In this document: positions 1-9,303 of the stretch, piece by piece
Position numbering within the stretch: position 1 is the first letter of the stretch
Layout: each line of letters opens with the position of its first letter
Assembly: GCA_966250375.1 (NCBI GenBank)
Contig: CBINHE010000009.1
Coordinates: 6,200 to 70,199, forward strand
DNA from: CAMLDH01 sp966250375
Lineage (GTDB): Bacteria; Pseudomonadota; Gammaproteobacteria; Burkholderiales; Burkholderiaceae_D
Direction of reading: 5' to 3'
Length of the DNA: 64,000 nt
Position numbers and translations under genes: made by a program
Notes under the pieces: generated by a model
What the model saw: only the letters and a program-made list of their open reading frames with translations
What the model was told of the DNA's origin: nothing
The model's database searches: none

Positions 1-1076
1 TGCGCATCATCAGCGTGCGCTTGCGGCGGATGTGAATGCAGCCACGCGTTGTAACCGAGACGCAGCGGGGAAGAATCCGTGCTGGCCAGATGCGGTGTCG
101 GCACATATTTTTTATTGAGGCTCAATGAGACATCGCATGCCAGCGATTGGCCGACGCAAAATTGCACCAGTTCTGTCATCGCAATGGCCCCCGGTTGCCC
201 CGGCAAAAAATCGGCAAACTCGGTATCGGTCAATGGCCCCAGCTTCACGCAGATTTTGGTTTGTCTGTCCCAGATACGCTCCCCGGCAAAGGCATCTTCG
301 CCCAGCTTGCATGAGTGTTGACCCAGGCACGTTTGTTCGGCCTCTGGCACGGCAATCCATTGGCCGACAAATTGTTCGACCTCTGCATCGACCTTGAAAT
401 AACCGCGCAGCAGCGCCGCGAGATTGGCGGCGGACACGGGCTTTTGCGATAGCAGACCGGCGTAGTGCGTTAAAAACACATCAGGTATGCCACCACCTGT
501 CTGTTGCAGACGAGATTGCAGCGGCGTCAATCCCATGCCCACCAGGTCAAGCATATTGCGCGTAAAGCGATCACGGTCACCGGCTTCATACGCAAGGTAA
601 AACCGGTGCTTGCGCCAAGCCTCATAAAACAGGCTGACCGCACGATGGGTAAATAAATCGAAGAAGCGATGCGCGGAAGTATCCCGGTAAAAATTGCGCC
701 GCTCGATCAGCAGTTCTGTGTAATACGTTGGCAGGGCACCGGATGGACCGGTTAAACCCATGAAGCCGACGGTCAACAACAGTGCCAGCGGATCGCTTGC
801 TGGTGCGTGGTCAGGTACATCGCCATGTTGCTCGACAACGGGCGGGGCAGATGCGGGCGGTGCATTGACGCGTGGTTGCACATCCATGATCTCACTGGCA
901 GGAAATCCCAATGAAAGCGGTGTGCCAAAACGCAGCGCACGCGGGATGGCGGGGCCGTTGTTTTCTTGCGCAGATAGTGCCAACAATCGTACTGCCTGAA
1001 AAAAGCGAAAGTGCGGCGCATCCTCCGTAATTTCCGCAATCAGATCACGAGTGCTTCGCCGGTTCGTGCTGGCCAT
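1..1076 (-). CDS. tssG: Type VI secretion baseplate subunit TssG (3' end cut by window edge)
   Basis: Reading frame on the minus strand from an ATG at 1074-1076 through the window edge, about 358 codons visible. It starts MASTNRRSTRDLIAEI and ends near RLGYNAWLHS, a TssG/VasB/ImpH-like C-terminal motif, so only a few residues are probably missing. TssG works with TssF, TssE and TssK in the T6SS baseplate wedge on the cytoplasmic face of the inner membrane. The start lies inside the end of tssF (37-base overlap), so the two are translationally coupled, as is usual in T6SS operons. Family assignment is from recalled sequence character; the operon context makes it firm. Confidence 0.9.
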   Translation of the reverse strand, partial: MASTNRRSTRDLIAEITEDAPHFRFFQAVRLLALSAQENNGPAIPRALRFGTPLSLGFPASEIMDVQPRVNAPPASAPPVVEQHGDVPDHAPASDPLALLLTVGFMGLTGPSGALPTYYTELLIERRNFYRDTSAHRFFDLFTHRAVSLFYEAWRKHRFYLAYEAGDRDRFTRNMLDLVGMGLTPLQSRLQQTGGGIPDVFLTHYAGLLSQKPVSAANLAALLRGYFKVDAEVEQFVGQWIAVPEAEQTCLGQHSCKLGEDAFAGERIWDRQTKICVKLGPLTDTEFADFLPGQPGAIAMTELVQFCVGQSLACDVSLSLNKKYVPTPHLASTDSSPLRLGYNAWLHSHPPQAHADDA

Positions 1077-2899
1077 TTGGCAATCTCCTGTTCTTGTTGG
1101 GTACTGCGTAGTGTCAAGCGTGTAAAGCTGTTGGGGCCGCAATAAAGGGCAAAAAACCGTTCCATCATGCTGCCGAACAAGACCATGCCCGCACCGACAA
1201 AGGCTTGTTCATCCAGCGTCAACGTGACATCGAGGCCGCGCACGAATCCTGAAAAATGCTTGCCTGCCACACGGGTGGTGCAAGGCTGGCTGTGAATGGA
1301 CACGATGCCCTGGATCTGGCGTGCTGCGGTTTGGGATTGCGTGAAGTTATACAGCGTCAGCATTTCCTGCAGCGCCTCTTTTCCTTGCGACACAATCGAC
1401 AAGTGATTCAACGACAGATGTGAAATCAAGCGCCATTGCAAACCGCGTTTCACCGGTGGACGCATGCTCGCCGTCGGTTTGCGCAACGGCTTGGCGCGCT
1501 TGACGATGGCAATTTGCGGCAACGTGAAATCGGTATGGGTGCCGCTACTGCTACCGCCAAAAGGCAATTGCGCGGGAAGATCGCGGTTGCTGCAAGTGAG
1601 ATTGATCGACAGCACTTCCAGTGCGGGACGTTGCGGCGTGAAGTGTAAATCGACAAAGGAGAGTGTCATATCGGTGCCCTTGTCATATTCACGCACCGAG
1701 GCTTCACGCGTGGCATACCAGAATGCGCGCTGATCTTCTTCCCGCGCGTGGTGACGGATCGAATAGAACGGCGGCACTTCGTGGAAGCACTCCTTGGCGC
1801 CAGTCTTTTCTACACTGGTGACGGAGTCGATCGAGATCACCTCATACGCGAGCGGATATCGTCCATCGGCCGTGACCGGGTAGGTAGTCTTTTGATGCGA
1901 GAGACGAATGGGGTCGGCCGCGTGGGTAAACAGATTGACGACGGGTGTGCAGCCCATCCTGAAATTATTGGGCGATAGCGTTTGCGATAACCGATTGTGT
2001 CGTTCCGTATCGGGATAGCTGGACAGGAAAATTTGCACGCGTAGATTGGTACCGGCATGCTGCAAAGGTTTGGCATCCAGCCCGCTGAGATCGATAAACA
2101 GGAATTTATCGGGGAAGGCGAAGTATTCGCTCAATAAGCGATAACCGACGAACGAGCGCTCATCGTAGTTCAGCAGGCTCTCGTCTGCGCCAAAACCGAC
2201 CGCACTCAATGCATTGGCTGGCAAGTCAACGACATGGGCGGGATTATCCGTACCATCGGACACACGCACCTTTAATGCACGGGTGAGTAGCAATTCATAA
2301 AGCAAATGCATCAACGCCGGGTCGCCATCGAGAAAAAAGCGCAGGCGATCCAGCTTGATCTGCGCCACGGGCAAAGCGCCTTGCGTGTCAAATTCCAGGG
2401 TAATGGCGGCAGCGGCATTCGGCGCTATCCGTTGTATATATTCCGATCCTTGGGCGAGTTGAATCTTGGCGCTTTTAAGTGTCAGTGGATACAAATCGAC
2501 TGCGTAACAGGTACGAAAACGGCAAGGCATGCCGCCGACAGCCGGAGAGATGGCTGGATGGTGGCGCGGGATGGTATGCCTGGCGGCGATTTCCGGTTTG
2601 TCCGGATCGGTCTCGAATTGCAGGATCGTGCATGAAGGAAAAGGCTGCGTGTAATGCGGGTACAGCACCTGCATGAACGCTTCGGTAATTTCGGGAAATT
2701 CGTCATCGAGTTTGCGATGGATACGTGCTGTCAAGAACGCGAATGCCTCGATCATGCGTTCGACGTGTGGGTCTTCGCTTTGGTCGCCTTCGAGCGAGAG
2801 ACGGCGCGCTATTTTTGGATAGCGTTGCGCAAATTCGCCTGACAGCTCTCGCAAGTAAGTCAGTTCGCGTTCGTAATAAGGCAGCAGTTCTTCTAGCAT
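1040..2899 (-). CDS. tssF: Type VI secretion baseplate subunit TssF
   Basis: 619 residues, the usual TssF/VasA/ImpG length. The N-terminus (MLEELLPYYERELTYLREL, then FAQRYPKIARRLSLEG and the DPHVERMIEAFAFLTARIH stretch) is the strongly conserved TssF opening. The protein is a core baseplate wedge component, two copies per TssG. It is the first T6SS gene of this transcription unit: about 290 bases of non-coding DNA and an unrelated monooxygenase gene lie upstream, so tssE, which often precedes tssF, is not here. tssG follows with an overlap. The rest of the cluster must lie beyond position 1. Confidence 0.96.
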   Translation of the reverse strand: MLEELLPYYERELTYLRELSGEFAQRYPKIARRLSLEGDQSEDPHVERMIEAFAFLTARIHRKLDDEFPEITEAFMQVLYPHYTQPFPSCTILQFETDPDKPEIAARHTIPRHHPAISPAVGGMPCRFRTCYAVDLYPLTLKSAKIQLAQGSEYIQRIAPNAAAAITLEFDTQGALPVAQIKLDRLRFFLDGDPALMHLLYELLLTRALKVRVSDGTDNPAHVVDLPANALSAVGFGADESLLNYDERSFVGYRLLSEYFAFPDKFLFIDLSGLDAKPLQHAGTNLRVQIFLSSYPDTERHNRLSQTLSPNNFRMGCTPVVNLFTHAADPIRLSHQKTTYPVTADGRYPLAYEVISIDSVTSVEKTGAKECFHEVPPFYSIRHHAREEDQRAFWYATREASVREYDKGTDMTLSFVDLHFTPQRPALEVLSINLTCSNRDLPAQLPFGGSSSGTHTDFTLPQIAIVKRAKPLRKPTASMRPPVKRGLQWRLISHLSLNHLSIVSQGKEALQEMLTLYNFTQSQTAARQIQGIVSIHSQPCTTRVAGKHFSGFVRGLDVTLTLDEQAFVGAGMVLFGSMMERFFALYCGPNSFTRLTLRSTQQEQEIAKWPARTGEALVI

Positions 2900-3190
2900 G
2901 ATCCAGCATCCCGTAATGATTCAAGGTACAACTCAGCCGATTGCACGCAGCGATACTGCGCGAGGTATATCGGGCTTTTCACTTCTCATCGCTATTTAGC
3001 TTCATCATCCTTGTAAGCATCCGGGCTGTTGTTCGGCTCGCTTCAGGAATATGGTTGGCTTTGTTGCAATACGTTATTTTAACTCGCGCAACGAGAATAA
3101 TTCGCATCGACAACAATTCCCGCCTACCTACTTGGCCTCAGCCTTGTATGCGAATGGCGAGAAAACAAAACCCCCGAAGAAGCAGAGAAA

Positions 3191-3493
3191 TTAATCCGAC
3201 TTGGCCAACAGCGTGAAATGTTCGACCGTCGGCGCTACAACAAAAAACGGGCCGACAATGGCACGCCATTCCTGAAACGCCGGCGATTGACGAAAATCGA
3301 TCGTGTGGTTTTCCAGCGTATCCCAGAAAATCGTGAGAAGGTAGCGCTCGGGCGATTCGATGCCTTTGTTCACCTTGTAGCCCCGAAATCCCTTTGCCTT
3401 GGAGATGACCTGCTCGACGCCGCGCTGGATCGCCGCATCGAATTCCAGTTGTTTGCCCGGTTGGATGCGGATGTCGGCGAGTTCGAGAATCAT
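3191..3493 (-). CDS. Antibiotic biosynthesis monooxygenase (ABM) fold protein
   Basis: 100 residues, the normal size for a one-domain dimeric alpha/beta-barrel of the ABM/YgiN type. It opens MILELADIRIQPGKQLEFDA, has the GFRGYKVNKGIESPERYLLTIFWDTLENHTIDFRQS middle strand-helix pattern, and ends in PTVEHF. Members are small quinol or heme-related oxygenases or simply stress proteins; no substrate can be inferred. The gene stands alone, 39 bases upstream of the flavoprotein gene stop at 3533 on the same strand in the order flavoprotein then ABM, so the two may be cotranscribed. Confidence 0.8.
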   Translation of the reverse strand: MILELADIRIQPGKQLEFDAAIQRGVEQVISKAKGFRGYKVNKGIESPERYLLTIFWDTLENHTIDFRQSPAFQEWRAIVGPFFVVAPTVEHFTLLAKSD

Positions 3494-3532
3494 GTTTTTT
3501 CCGTAGGGTGGGGGAGAGCGATTATTACATTT

Positions 3533-4786
3533 TCAATGTGATTCAATCCAGCACAGTGCGCCCAGACCGGCCGCGCGGCCGCTGGCGAAACAGGCGGTGA
3601 GCAAATAGCCGCCGGTGGGAGCCTCCCAATCGAGCATTTCCCCGGCACAGAACAAGCTTGGCAGAGTGCGCACCATCAACTGCGTATCGAGCGCCTCGAA
3701 GCCGACACCGCCGGCACTGCTGATCGCTTCATCGATCGGGCGTGGCGCCATCAAGCGCACGGGCAGCGCCTTGATGGCGGCGCCAAGACGGGCGGCATCC
3801 TTGAAATCTTCAGCCGGCACCAGTTCGCGCAGCAGTCCCGCCTTCACGCCGTGAATGCCGACCCGGCTTTGCAAGTGGCTCGCCATCGAGCGCGAACCGC
3901 GCGGGTGGGCGATTTCATCCATCACGCGTTGCAGCGTTTTGCCGGGCGCCAGATCGAGCTGCAATACAGCGATCCCGCTGGCCTCGATCTGCTCACGTAG
4001 CGGCGCGGACAATGCATAAATCAGGCTACCTTCAACGCCTGTCGCGGTCACCACGAATTCGCCCGGCCGCTGCTGGGTGTGCCCCGCCAAATCGGTCACA
4101 GTCGCGACTACCGACTTCAATGGATGGCCGGCGAAGCGCGTTTTGAAGTGTTCGCTCCAGCCGACATCAAAGCCGCAGTTCGCGGGTTGCAGCGCGGCGA
4201 CGGCAATACCTTGCTGTTGCAGCAGTGGTATCCATGCGCCGTCGGAGCCCAAGCGCGCCCAACTGCCGCCGCCCAAGGCCAGGACTACGGCATCGGCGCC
4301 GATCATGCGCTCGCCGTCCGGCGTCGCAAAGCGCAGCATGCCGTCCTTCGGTGTGTCATCCCAGCCGCACCAGCGATGCCGCATATGAAAGCGCACGCCG
4401 GCTGCGCGCAAGCGATGCAGCCAGGCGCGCAACAGCGGTGCGGCTTTCATGTCAGTCGGGAATACGCGGCCCGATGTGCCGACAAAGGTATCGATGCCGA
4501 GCGTATGGATCCAGTCGCGCAGCGCCTGCGGCCCGAATGCCGCAAGCAGCGGCTCGATCTGCGGGCGGCGCGCGCCGTAGCGTGACAGAAAGGCTTCCAG
4601 CGGCTCTGCGTGCGTGATGTTCATGCCGCCTTTGCCGGCGAGCAGAAATTTGCGTCCGACCGACGGCATGGCGTCAAACAATTCGACTTGCACTCCGCCT
4701 TGGCTCAGTACTTCGGCGGCCATCAATCCAGCCGGGCCGCCGCCGATGACGGCAACCGAGCGCGGCTGCGTGTTTGCGGACGTCAT
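3533..4786 (-). CDS. HI0933/BaiN-type NAD(P)/FAD-dependent oxidoreductase
   Basis: 417 residues. An N-terminal Rossmann dinucleotide site VAVIGGGPAGLMAAEVLSQGG (about residues 10-30) is followed by KGGMNITH, the signature of the HI0933-like (YhiN/BaiN) flavoproteins, and the C-terminal LFCAGEMLDWEAPTGGYLLTACFASGRAAG motif that closes over FAD. Length and motifs fit the proteobacterial TIGR03862-type branch. These enzymes are soluble; the physiological substrate is unknown in most bacteria. Gene order on the minus strand is this gene then the ABM-fold protein. Confidence 0.85.
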   Translation of the reverse strand: MTSANTQPRSVAVIGGGPAGLMAAEVLSQGGVQVELFDAMPSVGRKFLLAGKGGMNITHAEPLEAFLSRYGARRPQIEPLLAAFGPQALRDWIHTLGIDTFVGTSGRVFPTDMKAAPLLRAWLHRLRAAGVRFHMRHRWCGWDDTPKDGMLRFATPDGERMIGADAVVLALGGGSWARLGSDGAWIPLLQQQGIAVAALQPANCGFDVGWSEHFKTRFAGHPLKSVVATVTDLAGHTQQRPGEFVVTATGVEGSLIYALSAPLREQIEASGIAVLQLDLAPGKTLQRVMDEIAHPRGSRSMASHLQSRVGIHGVKAGLLRELVPAEDFKDAARLGAAIKALPVRLMAPRPIDEAISSAGGVGFEALDTQLMVRTLPSLFCAGEMLDWEAPTGGYLLTACFASGRAAGLGALCWIESH

Positions 4787-4988
4787 CGGGCGTATCCGAT
4801 GCCGGGTGGAAATGCATTCATGTCGATCTCAAATGGAAAATGGTAATGGGCGATCGCAAGAACGTCGCGTGAGGCGCCATTCTTGACCAACGCAGTGTTT
4901 TGTACAATAGATTCAGGCAAAATCGGCGCATGCAGGACAATGTTTACCAAGTACACGATCTTCAATTTTTATTTATCGCATTCCCATC

Positions 4989-5558
4989 ATGACAATTACC
5001 CGCTGCGCCTGGGCCAATCCCGCCAATCCACGCTATCTGGCATATCACGACGAGGAATGGGGTGTACCCTGCCACGACGAGACGCGTTTGTTTGAAATGC
5101 TCAATCTCGAAGGCGCGCAGGCAGGCTTGAGTTGGGAGACCATCCTCAACAAGCGCGACAACTATCGTGCCGCATTCGACGGCTGGGATGCAGAAAAAAT
5201 CGCGCGCTACGATGCAAGCAAGGTTGCCGCGCTGCTGGGTGATGCGGGCATTGTGCGCAACCGGCTGAAAATCGCGGCCGCCATCGCCAACGCGCAAGCG
5301 TATTTGCGGTTGCGCGACGACATCGGGGGGCTTGATGCCTTTTTATGGCCGTATGTCGACGGCAAACCGATCAAAAATGCATGGAAGACATTGAAGGATT
5401 GTCCTGCCAAGACGCCGCTGTCGGAGCAAATCTCGAAAGATCTGGCCAAGCGCGGATTCAAGTTTGTCGGCGCGACCATCATCTATGCGTACATGCAGGC
5501 GATCGGCATGGTGAACGACCATAGCGCCGATTGCTGCTGCCAGCTACCCAGAGGGTAA
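4989..5558 (+). CDS. tag: DNA-3-methyladenine glycosylase I
   Basis: 189 residues, close to E. coli Tag (187). The zinc-snap residues are visible: Cys6 and His20 near the N-terminus (RCAW, YHDEEWGV) and the C-terminal NDHSADCCC with the His and Cys ligands. The substrate-pocket glutamate is Glu41 in LNLEGAQAGLSW. The enzyme excises 3-methyladenine from alkylated DNA. It is monocistronic, divergent from the flavoprotein gene and convergent with the EamA transporter. The ATG at 4989 gives the family-typical N-terminus; a clear Shine-Dalgarno sequence is not evident. Confidence 0.95.
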   Translation: MTITRCAWANPANPRYLAYHDEEWGVPCHDETRLFEMLNLEGAQAGLSWETILNKRDNYRAAFDGWDAEKIARYDASKVAALLGDAGIVRNRLKIAAAIANAQAYLRLRDDIGGLDAFLWPYVDGKPIKNAWKTLKDCPAKTPLSEQISKDLAKRGFKFVGATIIYAYMQAIGMVNDHSADCCCQLPRG

Positions 5559-5616
5559 TTCTGCTGGCACCAGACGCACGGAGGCGTATTCAATCGGATG
5601 GAAATATCCGGCGCTG

Positions 5617-6579
5617 TCACTGATACTTCTTCGGCTCGGGATGCGTGATGGATGGCAACTGGCAATTGTGGCCGCTGGTTGGATTGCCGGTTTGTTGAAA
5701 CAGACTTTTCCTTTTACCAAAAAAACCCAATGCCAAGGCTGTTGCACTCAACACAATCGCGATGCCGATCACGGTGCCGGGTGTAATCGGTTCGTGAAGA
5801 AACAGCCACGCCCATAGCGATGCGGTGGCAGGTATCAGGAACGTCACGGTAACCGCCTTGCTTGCGCCTTCGGTGGCGATCAGATGAAAAAACAATGCGT
5901 ATGCCAGCCCGGTGCAGACCACGCCCAGCACAAGGACTGCGACGATTGCTCCGAGCGTTGCGGCGGCAACTGCGTGCGGCATCGTCGGCAGTGCCAACGG
6001 TAGCAGCGCAAGCGCCGCAGCCAACTGGCTGCCGGTAGCGATGGCCAGCGGCGGAATGTTTGCCGCCTTCATGCGGGTATAGGTAGCGGCAAAACCATAG
6101 CAAATGGCTGCACCCAGTCCCGCCAGCACACCGCCGATTACCTCGGTGGTCACGGCGGTCGGGCCGATGCCGACCAGTACGGCCACGCCGACCAAACCCA
6201 GTACAAACGAGAGCATGCGCATGACGGTCAAGCGCTCGGCCAACAGTAAAAATCCGAACATGCCGGTAAAGATCGGCGCCAGCGAATTCATGGTTGCCAT
6301 GTAGGCCGACGGAATGTGCAAAGCGGACCATGCAAACAGTGCAAATGGAATTGCAGTATTGGCCAGTCCGATGACCAGATAGGTGCGCGCATTGCGACGC
6401 CACGAGAAATCGATACCGCGTGATTGCGCGAATAGATACAGTGCGACGGTCCCCAGCAAGATGCGGCCGAACGTGGTCACCAGCGGACCTAGCACCGGCG
6501 ACGCGATACGCATCAGCATGAAGCTGGTGCCCCAGATTGCGCCGAGCAGCAAGAGCCTGACAATATTGGTGGCGGACAT
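5617..6579 (-). CDS. EamA-family (DMT) inner-membrane transporter
   Basis: 320 residues with about ten hydrophobic segments in two repeated halves (for example LLLLGAIWGTSFMLMRIASP at the start and a second EamA repeat from about residue 150, GVLAGLGAAICYGFAATYTR). This is the drug/metabolite transporter topology of RhaT/YdcZ-like exporters; the substrate cannot be told. The last ~23 residues (GNPTSGHNCQLP...) are hydrophilic and not part of the EamA core. It is convergent with tag, and the ATG is divergent from the AsmA-like gene. Confidence 0.88.
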   Translation of the reverse strand: MSATNIVRLLLLGAIWGTSFMLMRIASPVLGPLVTTFGRILLGTVALYLFAQSRGIDFSWRRNARTYLVIGLANTAIPFALFAWSALHIPSAYMATMNSLAPIFTGMFGFLLLAERLTVMRMLSFVLGLVGVAVLVGIGPTAVTTEVIGGVLAGLGAAICYGFAATYTRMKAANIPPLAIATGSQLAAALALLPLALPTMPHAVAAATLGAIVAVLVLGVVCTGLAYALFFHLIATEGASKAVTVTFLIPATASLWAWLFLHEPITPGTVIGIAIVLSATALALGFFGKRKSLFQQTGNPTSGHNCQLPSITHPEPKKYQ

Positions 6580-6756
6580 GCTTATGCTCTTTCTAACGTA
6601 AATGCCGATGGTAGGTCATGCTCGCACGATACGCAAACGACAACGAAATACGTGCGCTTGGGTTGAAATAGGATATTGTTGGGAATCTCCCATCGTGAAG
6701 CCTTGCTTCCAAAGCCGTTCGATAACCTGTCATTTTGCCGAAGGGACACTGAACCC

Positions 6757-8769
6757 ATGTCCAAACTAGCCAAATATTTTTTAATTGCATTCAGTGCATT
6801 GATCGCATTGTTGCTCGTCACCGCCGGCATCATTGCCGCGATGTTCGATCCCAACGATTACAAGCCCTTGATCATCAAGCTGGTGCAGGAAAAAAAGCAG
6901 CGCACATTGACCATCCCCGGCGACATAAAGCTGACGTTCTTCCCGAAGATCGGGGCCGATCTGGGCAAGGTAAGCCTCTCCGAACATAACGGCAGTGCCG
7001 AATTTGCCTCGATCAACAATGCCAAGGTGTCGCTGGAACTGCTTCCCTTGCTTTCCAAGCAAGTGGTGGTCGATCGCGTCGCAATCGACGGCATCACTGC
7101 CGATATCAAGCGCTTCAAGGATGGCAGTACCAACTTCGACGACCTTTTGTCCAAGAATGATGAATCGGGCCAGCAAATCAAGTTCGATATCGATAACGTG
7201 AGCGTCACCAATGCGAAAATATTGTTTGACGATCAACAGAGTAATCGCAAACTCGCGATTGCCAATCTGAATCTTGAAACCGGCAAGATCGCAAACGGCG
7301 TGGCGGGCGGGAAGGTGAGCGGCGACGCAACACTGACCGAGGGCGCACGTACTATTCATGCAACTTTTTCCGTGCCCTCATTTGAAGGCTCGCCGCAAGC
7401 CTTCAAGCTCTCATCGTTTGCGCTTGATGTAGCGTTGAAGGATGCACAACTCGACGCCACGGCCAGGATATCGGGCGCGCTGTCCGGCGATTTCGACCAA
7501 ATGCTGTTCATGTCGCCGCAACTGCGCGTCGCGCTGGATGGCAAGCAGGGCGGCCGGCCCATCAAGGGTTCATTGACCACGCCGGTGACAGCCAATATGA
7601 AAACGCAGGCGATCGATTTGCCGGCAATTGCCCTCGCATTCACGCTCCCCAATCCGGGCGGCGGCTTGCTCAATCTGAAAGCCGAGGGCAAGGGTGGCGT
7701 CGATATCGGTAAGCACACACTATCAACAACACTGAAAGGCAGTCTGGATGGAAGCGCATTTGATGCCAGGTTTGGACTTGCCAAATTCGCACCATTGACT
7801 TATACATTCGACATCGCGATCGACCGCATCGACGCCGACCGCTATCAGTCCAAGTCGGTGGTGGCGGCGTCGCCTGCGGCGGCGGAAACGCCGATCGATC
7901 TCTCCGTGCTCAAGGATCTGCATGCGGCCGGCAGCGTAAAAATCGGCGCACTCAAGGTGAAAAACATCAAAGCATCGAATGTGCGCTTCAACCTGCATGC
8001 CGCCGGCGGGAAGGCCGATGTCAATTCGCTCGCGGCCAATCTCTATGGCGGCACGCTTGCAGGTGCGTTGTCTGCTACGGCAAGCAATCCGCCGCGTCTG
8101 GAGGTGCGCCAGAATCTGCAGGACATCAATCTCGGCGCACTATTGAGAGACGCTATCAGCAAAGAGCCAGTTGATGGCAAGGGCAACTTGCAATTGGATG
8201 TGCGCATGCAAGGAGCGACCGTCACGCAAATGAAAAAAGGCTTGAATGGTGCGGCGCGGCTGGTGTTGCGCGACGGTGCAGTGCGGGGCATCAATATTGC
8301 GCAATCCATGCGTGAAGCGAAGGCGGCGATAGGTGCGATCAAAGGAGGGGAGGCGCCGCGCACCGGGACCGGCTCCAGCAATGAGAAGACCGATTTCAGC
8401 GAGCTGAGCGGCAGCTTCCGTATCGCCAATGGTGTGGCGCACAATGACGATTTGAATGTGAAGTCGCCGCTGCTTCGCCTGGCAGGATCGGGCGATATCG
8501 ATCTGGCTCAAGAGCGGCTCGACTACCTGGTCAAGGCGACCGTGGTATCGACTTTGCAAGGCCAGGGCGGACCGGAATTGCAGGCGCTAAAAGGCGTGAC
8601 CGTGCCGGTTAGACTATCCGGGCCGTTGACGTCAATTGGCTGGAAGATCGATTTTGCCGGCATGGTAAAGGACCTTGCCAAACAAAAGATCGAGGAAAAG
8701 AAAGAGGAAGTGAAGGCCCGGCTGAAAGAGGAGTTGGGCGACAAGCTGAAAGGCTTGTTCGGAAAATAA
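6757..8769 (+). CDS. AsmA-family protein
   Basis: About 670 residues from the ATG at 6757, which has AAGGGA ten bases upstream; the frame stays open further upstream to 6676 but that extension has no family character. A single N-terminal membrane anchor (KYFLIAFSALIALLLVTAGIIAAMF) precedes the AsmA DPNDYKPLI motif, and the C-terminal half has the AsmA_2 pattern (ARLVLRDGAVRGINIAQSMREA, then DLAQERLDYLVKATVV) ending in a charged KIEEKKEEVKARLKEELGDKLKGLFGK tail. AsmA/TAM-like proteins bridge the periplasm and are linked to phospholipid transport and outer-membrane homeostasis. Monocistronic. Confidence 0.9.
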   Translation: MSKLAKYFLIAFSALIALLLVTAGIIAAMFDPNDYKPLIIKLVQEKKQRTLTIPGDIKLTFFPKIGADLGKVSLSEHNGSAEFASINNAKVSLELLPLLSKQVVVDRVAIDGITADIKRFKDGSTNFDDLLSKNDESGQQIKFDIDNVSVTNAKILFDDQQSNRKLAIANLNLETGKIANGVAGGKVSGDATLTEGARTIHATFSVPSFEGSPQAFKLSSFALDVALKDAQLDATARISGALSGDFDQMLFMSPQLRVALDGKQGGRPIKGSLTTPVTANMKTQAIDLPAIALAFTLPNPGGGLLNLKAEGKGGVDIGKHTLSTTLKGSLDGSAFDARFGLAKFAPLTYTFDIAIDRIDADRYQSKSVVAASPAAAETPIDLSVLKDLHAAGSVKIGALKVKNIKASNVRFNLHAAGGKADVNSLAANLYGGTLAGALSATASNPPRLEVRQNLQDINLGALLRDAISKEPVDGKGNLQLDVRMQGATVTQMKKGLNGAARLVLRDGAVRGINIAQSMREAKAAIGAIKGGEAPRTGTGSSNEKTDFSELSGSFRIANGVAHNDDLNVKSPLLRLAGSGDIDLAQERLDYLVKATVVSTLQGQGGPELQALKGVTVPVRLSGPLTSIGWKIDFAGMVKDLAKQKIEEKKEEVKARLKEELGDKLKGLFGK

Positions 8770-8805
8770 GATCGCTTCGCTTCCCGTAAATGAAGTTGTG
8801 AAGAG

Positions 8806-9303
8806 CTACTTCCGTTTTCTGCGCTTCGGCGCGAGCATCGTGTTGCGGCAGGAATCGGCGCCGCAGCGGCAGCCATAGGCACGCTTGATGGTGGGCGTGT
8901 GGCGTTCTTCGATAATCAGCCCATAGTCGTAATTCAGTTCCTCGCCGCGCCGGATATCGCGCAATGCATAGATGAAGACGCGGCCGTCTTCTTCGCGCGC
9001 CTCGCAATTGGGCTCGCACGCGTGGTTGATCCAGCGCGCATCGTTGCCATTGACGCCGCCGTCGATCATCAATCCGCTTTCCAGGCTGAAGAAAAACGTG
9101 TGATACGGATTGTCCGGATTGTAACTGCCGCGTTCAGCGGCGGTGTCCGCATCGATGTGTTCACCGATATATTCGATGATGCAAGTGTCGGCCGGTATTT
9201 TGCGCGCGGCAAATACACCTTTGCCGTGGATGCGGGAGTTGCGGACGCTATGAAATGCCGTTTCGTGGTCGGTGGAGGATTCAGTGGTTTTTGATTGACG
9301 CAT
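8806..9303 (-). CDS. SET-domain protein-lysine methyltransferase
   Basis: 165 residues, almost entirely one SET domain. NSRIHGKGVFAARKIPADTCIIEYIGE starts the domain, the SAM/pseudoknot motif RWINHACEPNCEAR lies at about residue 90, and GEELNYDYG gives the catalytic Tyr region. A post-SET-like CRCGADSCRNTM cluster follows with three of the zinc-binding Cys. A basic KRRKRK tail ends the protein. Such stand-alone SET proteins occur in many Burkholderiales and other bacteria; targets are mostly unknown. Convergent with the AsmA-like gene. Confidence 0.88.
   Translation of the reverse strand: MRQSKTTESSTDHETAFHSVRNSRIHGKGVFAARKIPADTCIIEYIGEHIDADTAAERGSYNPDNPYHTFFFSLESGLMIDGGVNGNDARWINHACEPNCEAREEDGRVFIYALRDIRRGEELNYDYGLIIEERHTPTIKRAYGCRCGADSCRNTMLAPKRRKRK

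Noticed and set aside
3090..3125. Possible Fur box (GAGAATAATTCGCATC) upstream of tssF, and a similar one near 9885
   Set aside because: Only partial match to the 19-base palindrome and no iron-related neighbour; too weak to annotate.
2941..3216. 91-codon plus-strand frame between tssF and the ABM gene
   Set aside because: No ribosome site, and no family character; treated as non-coding.
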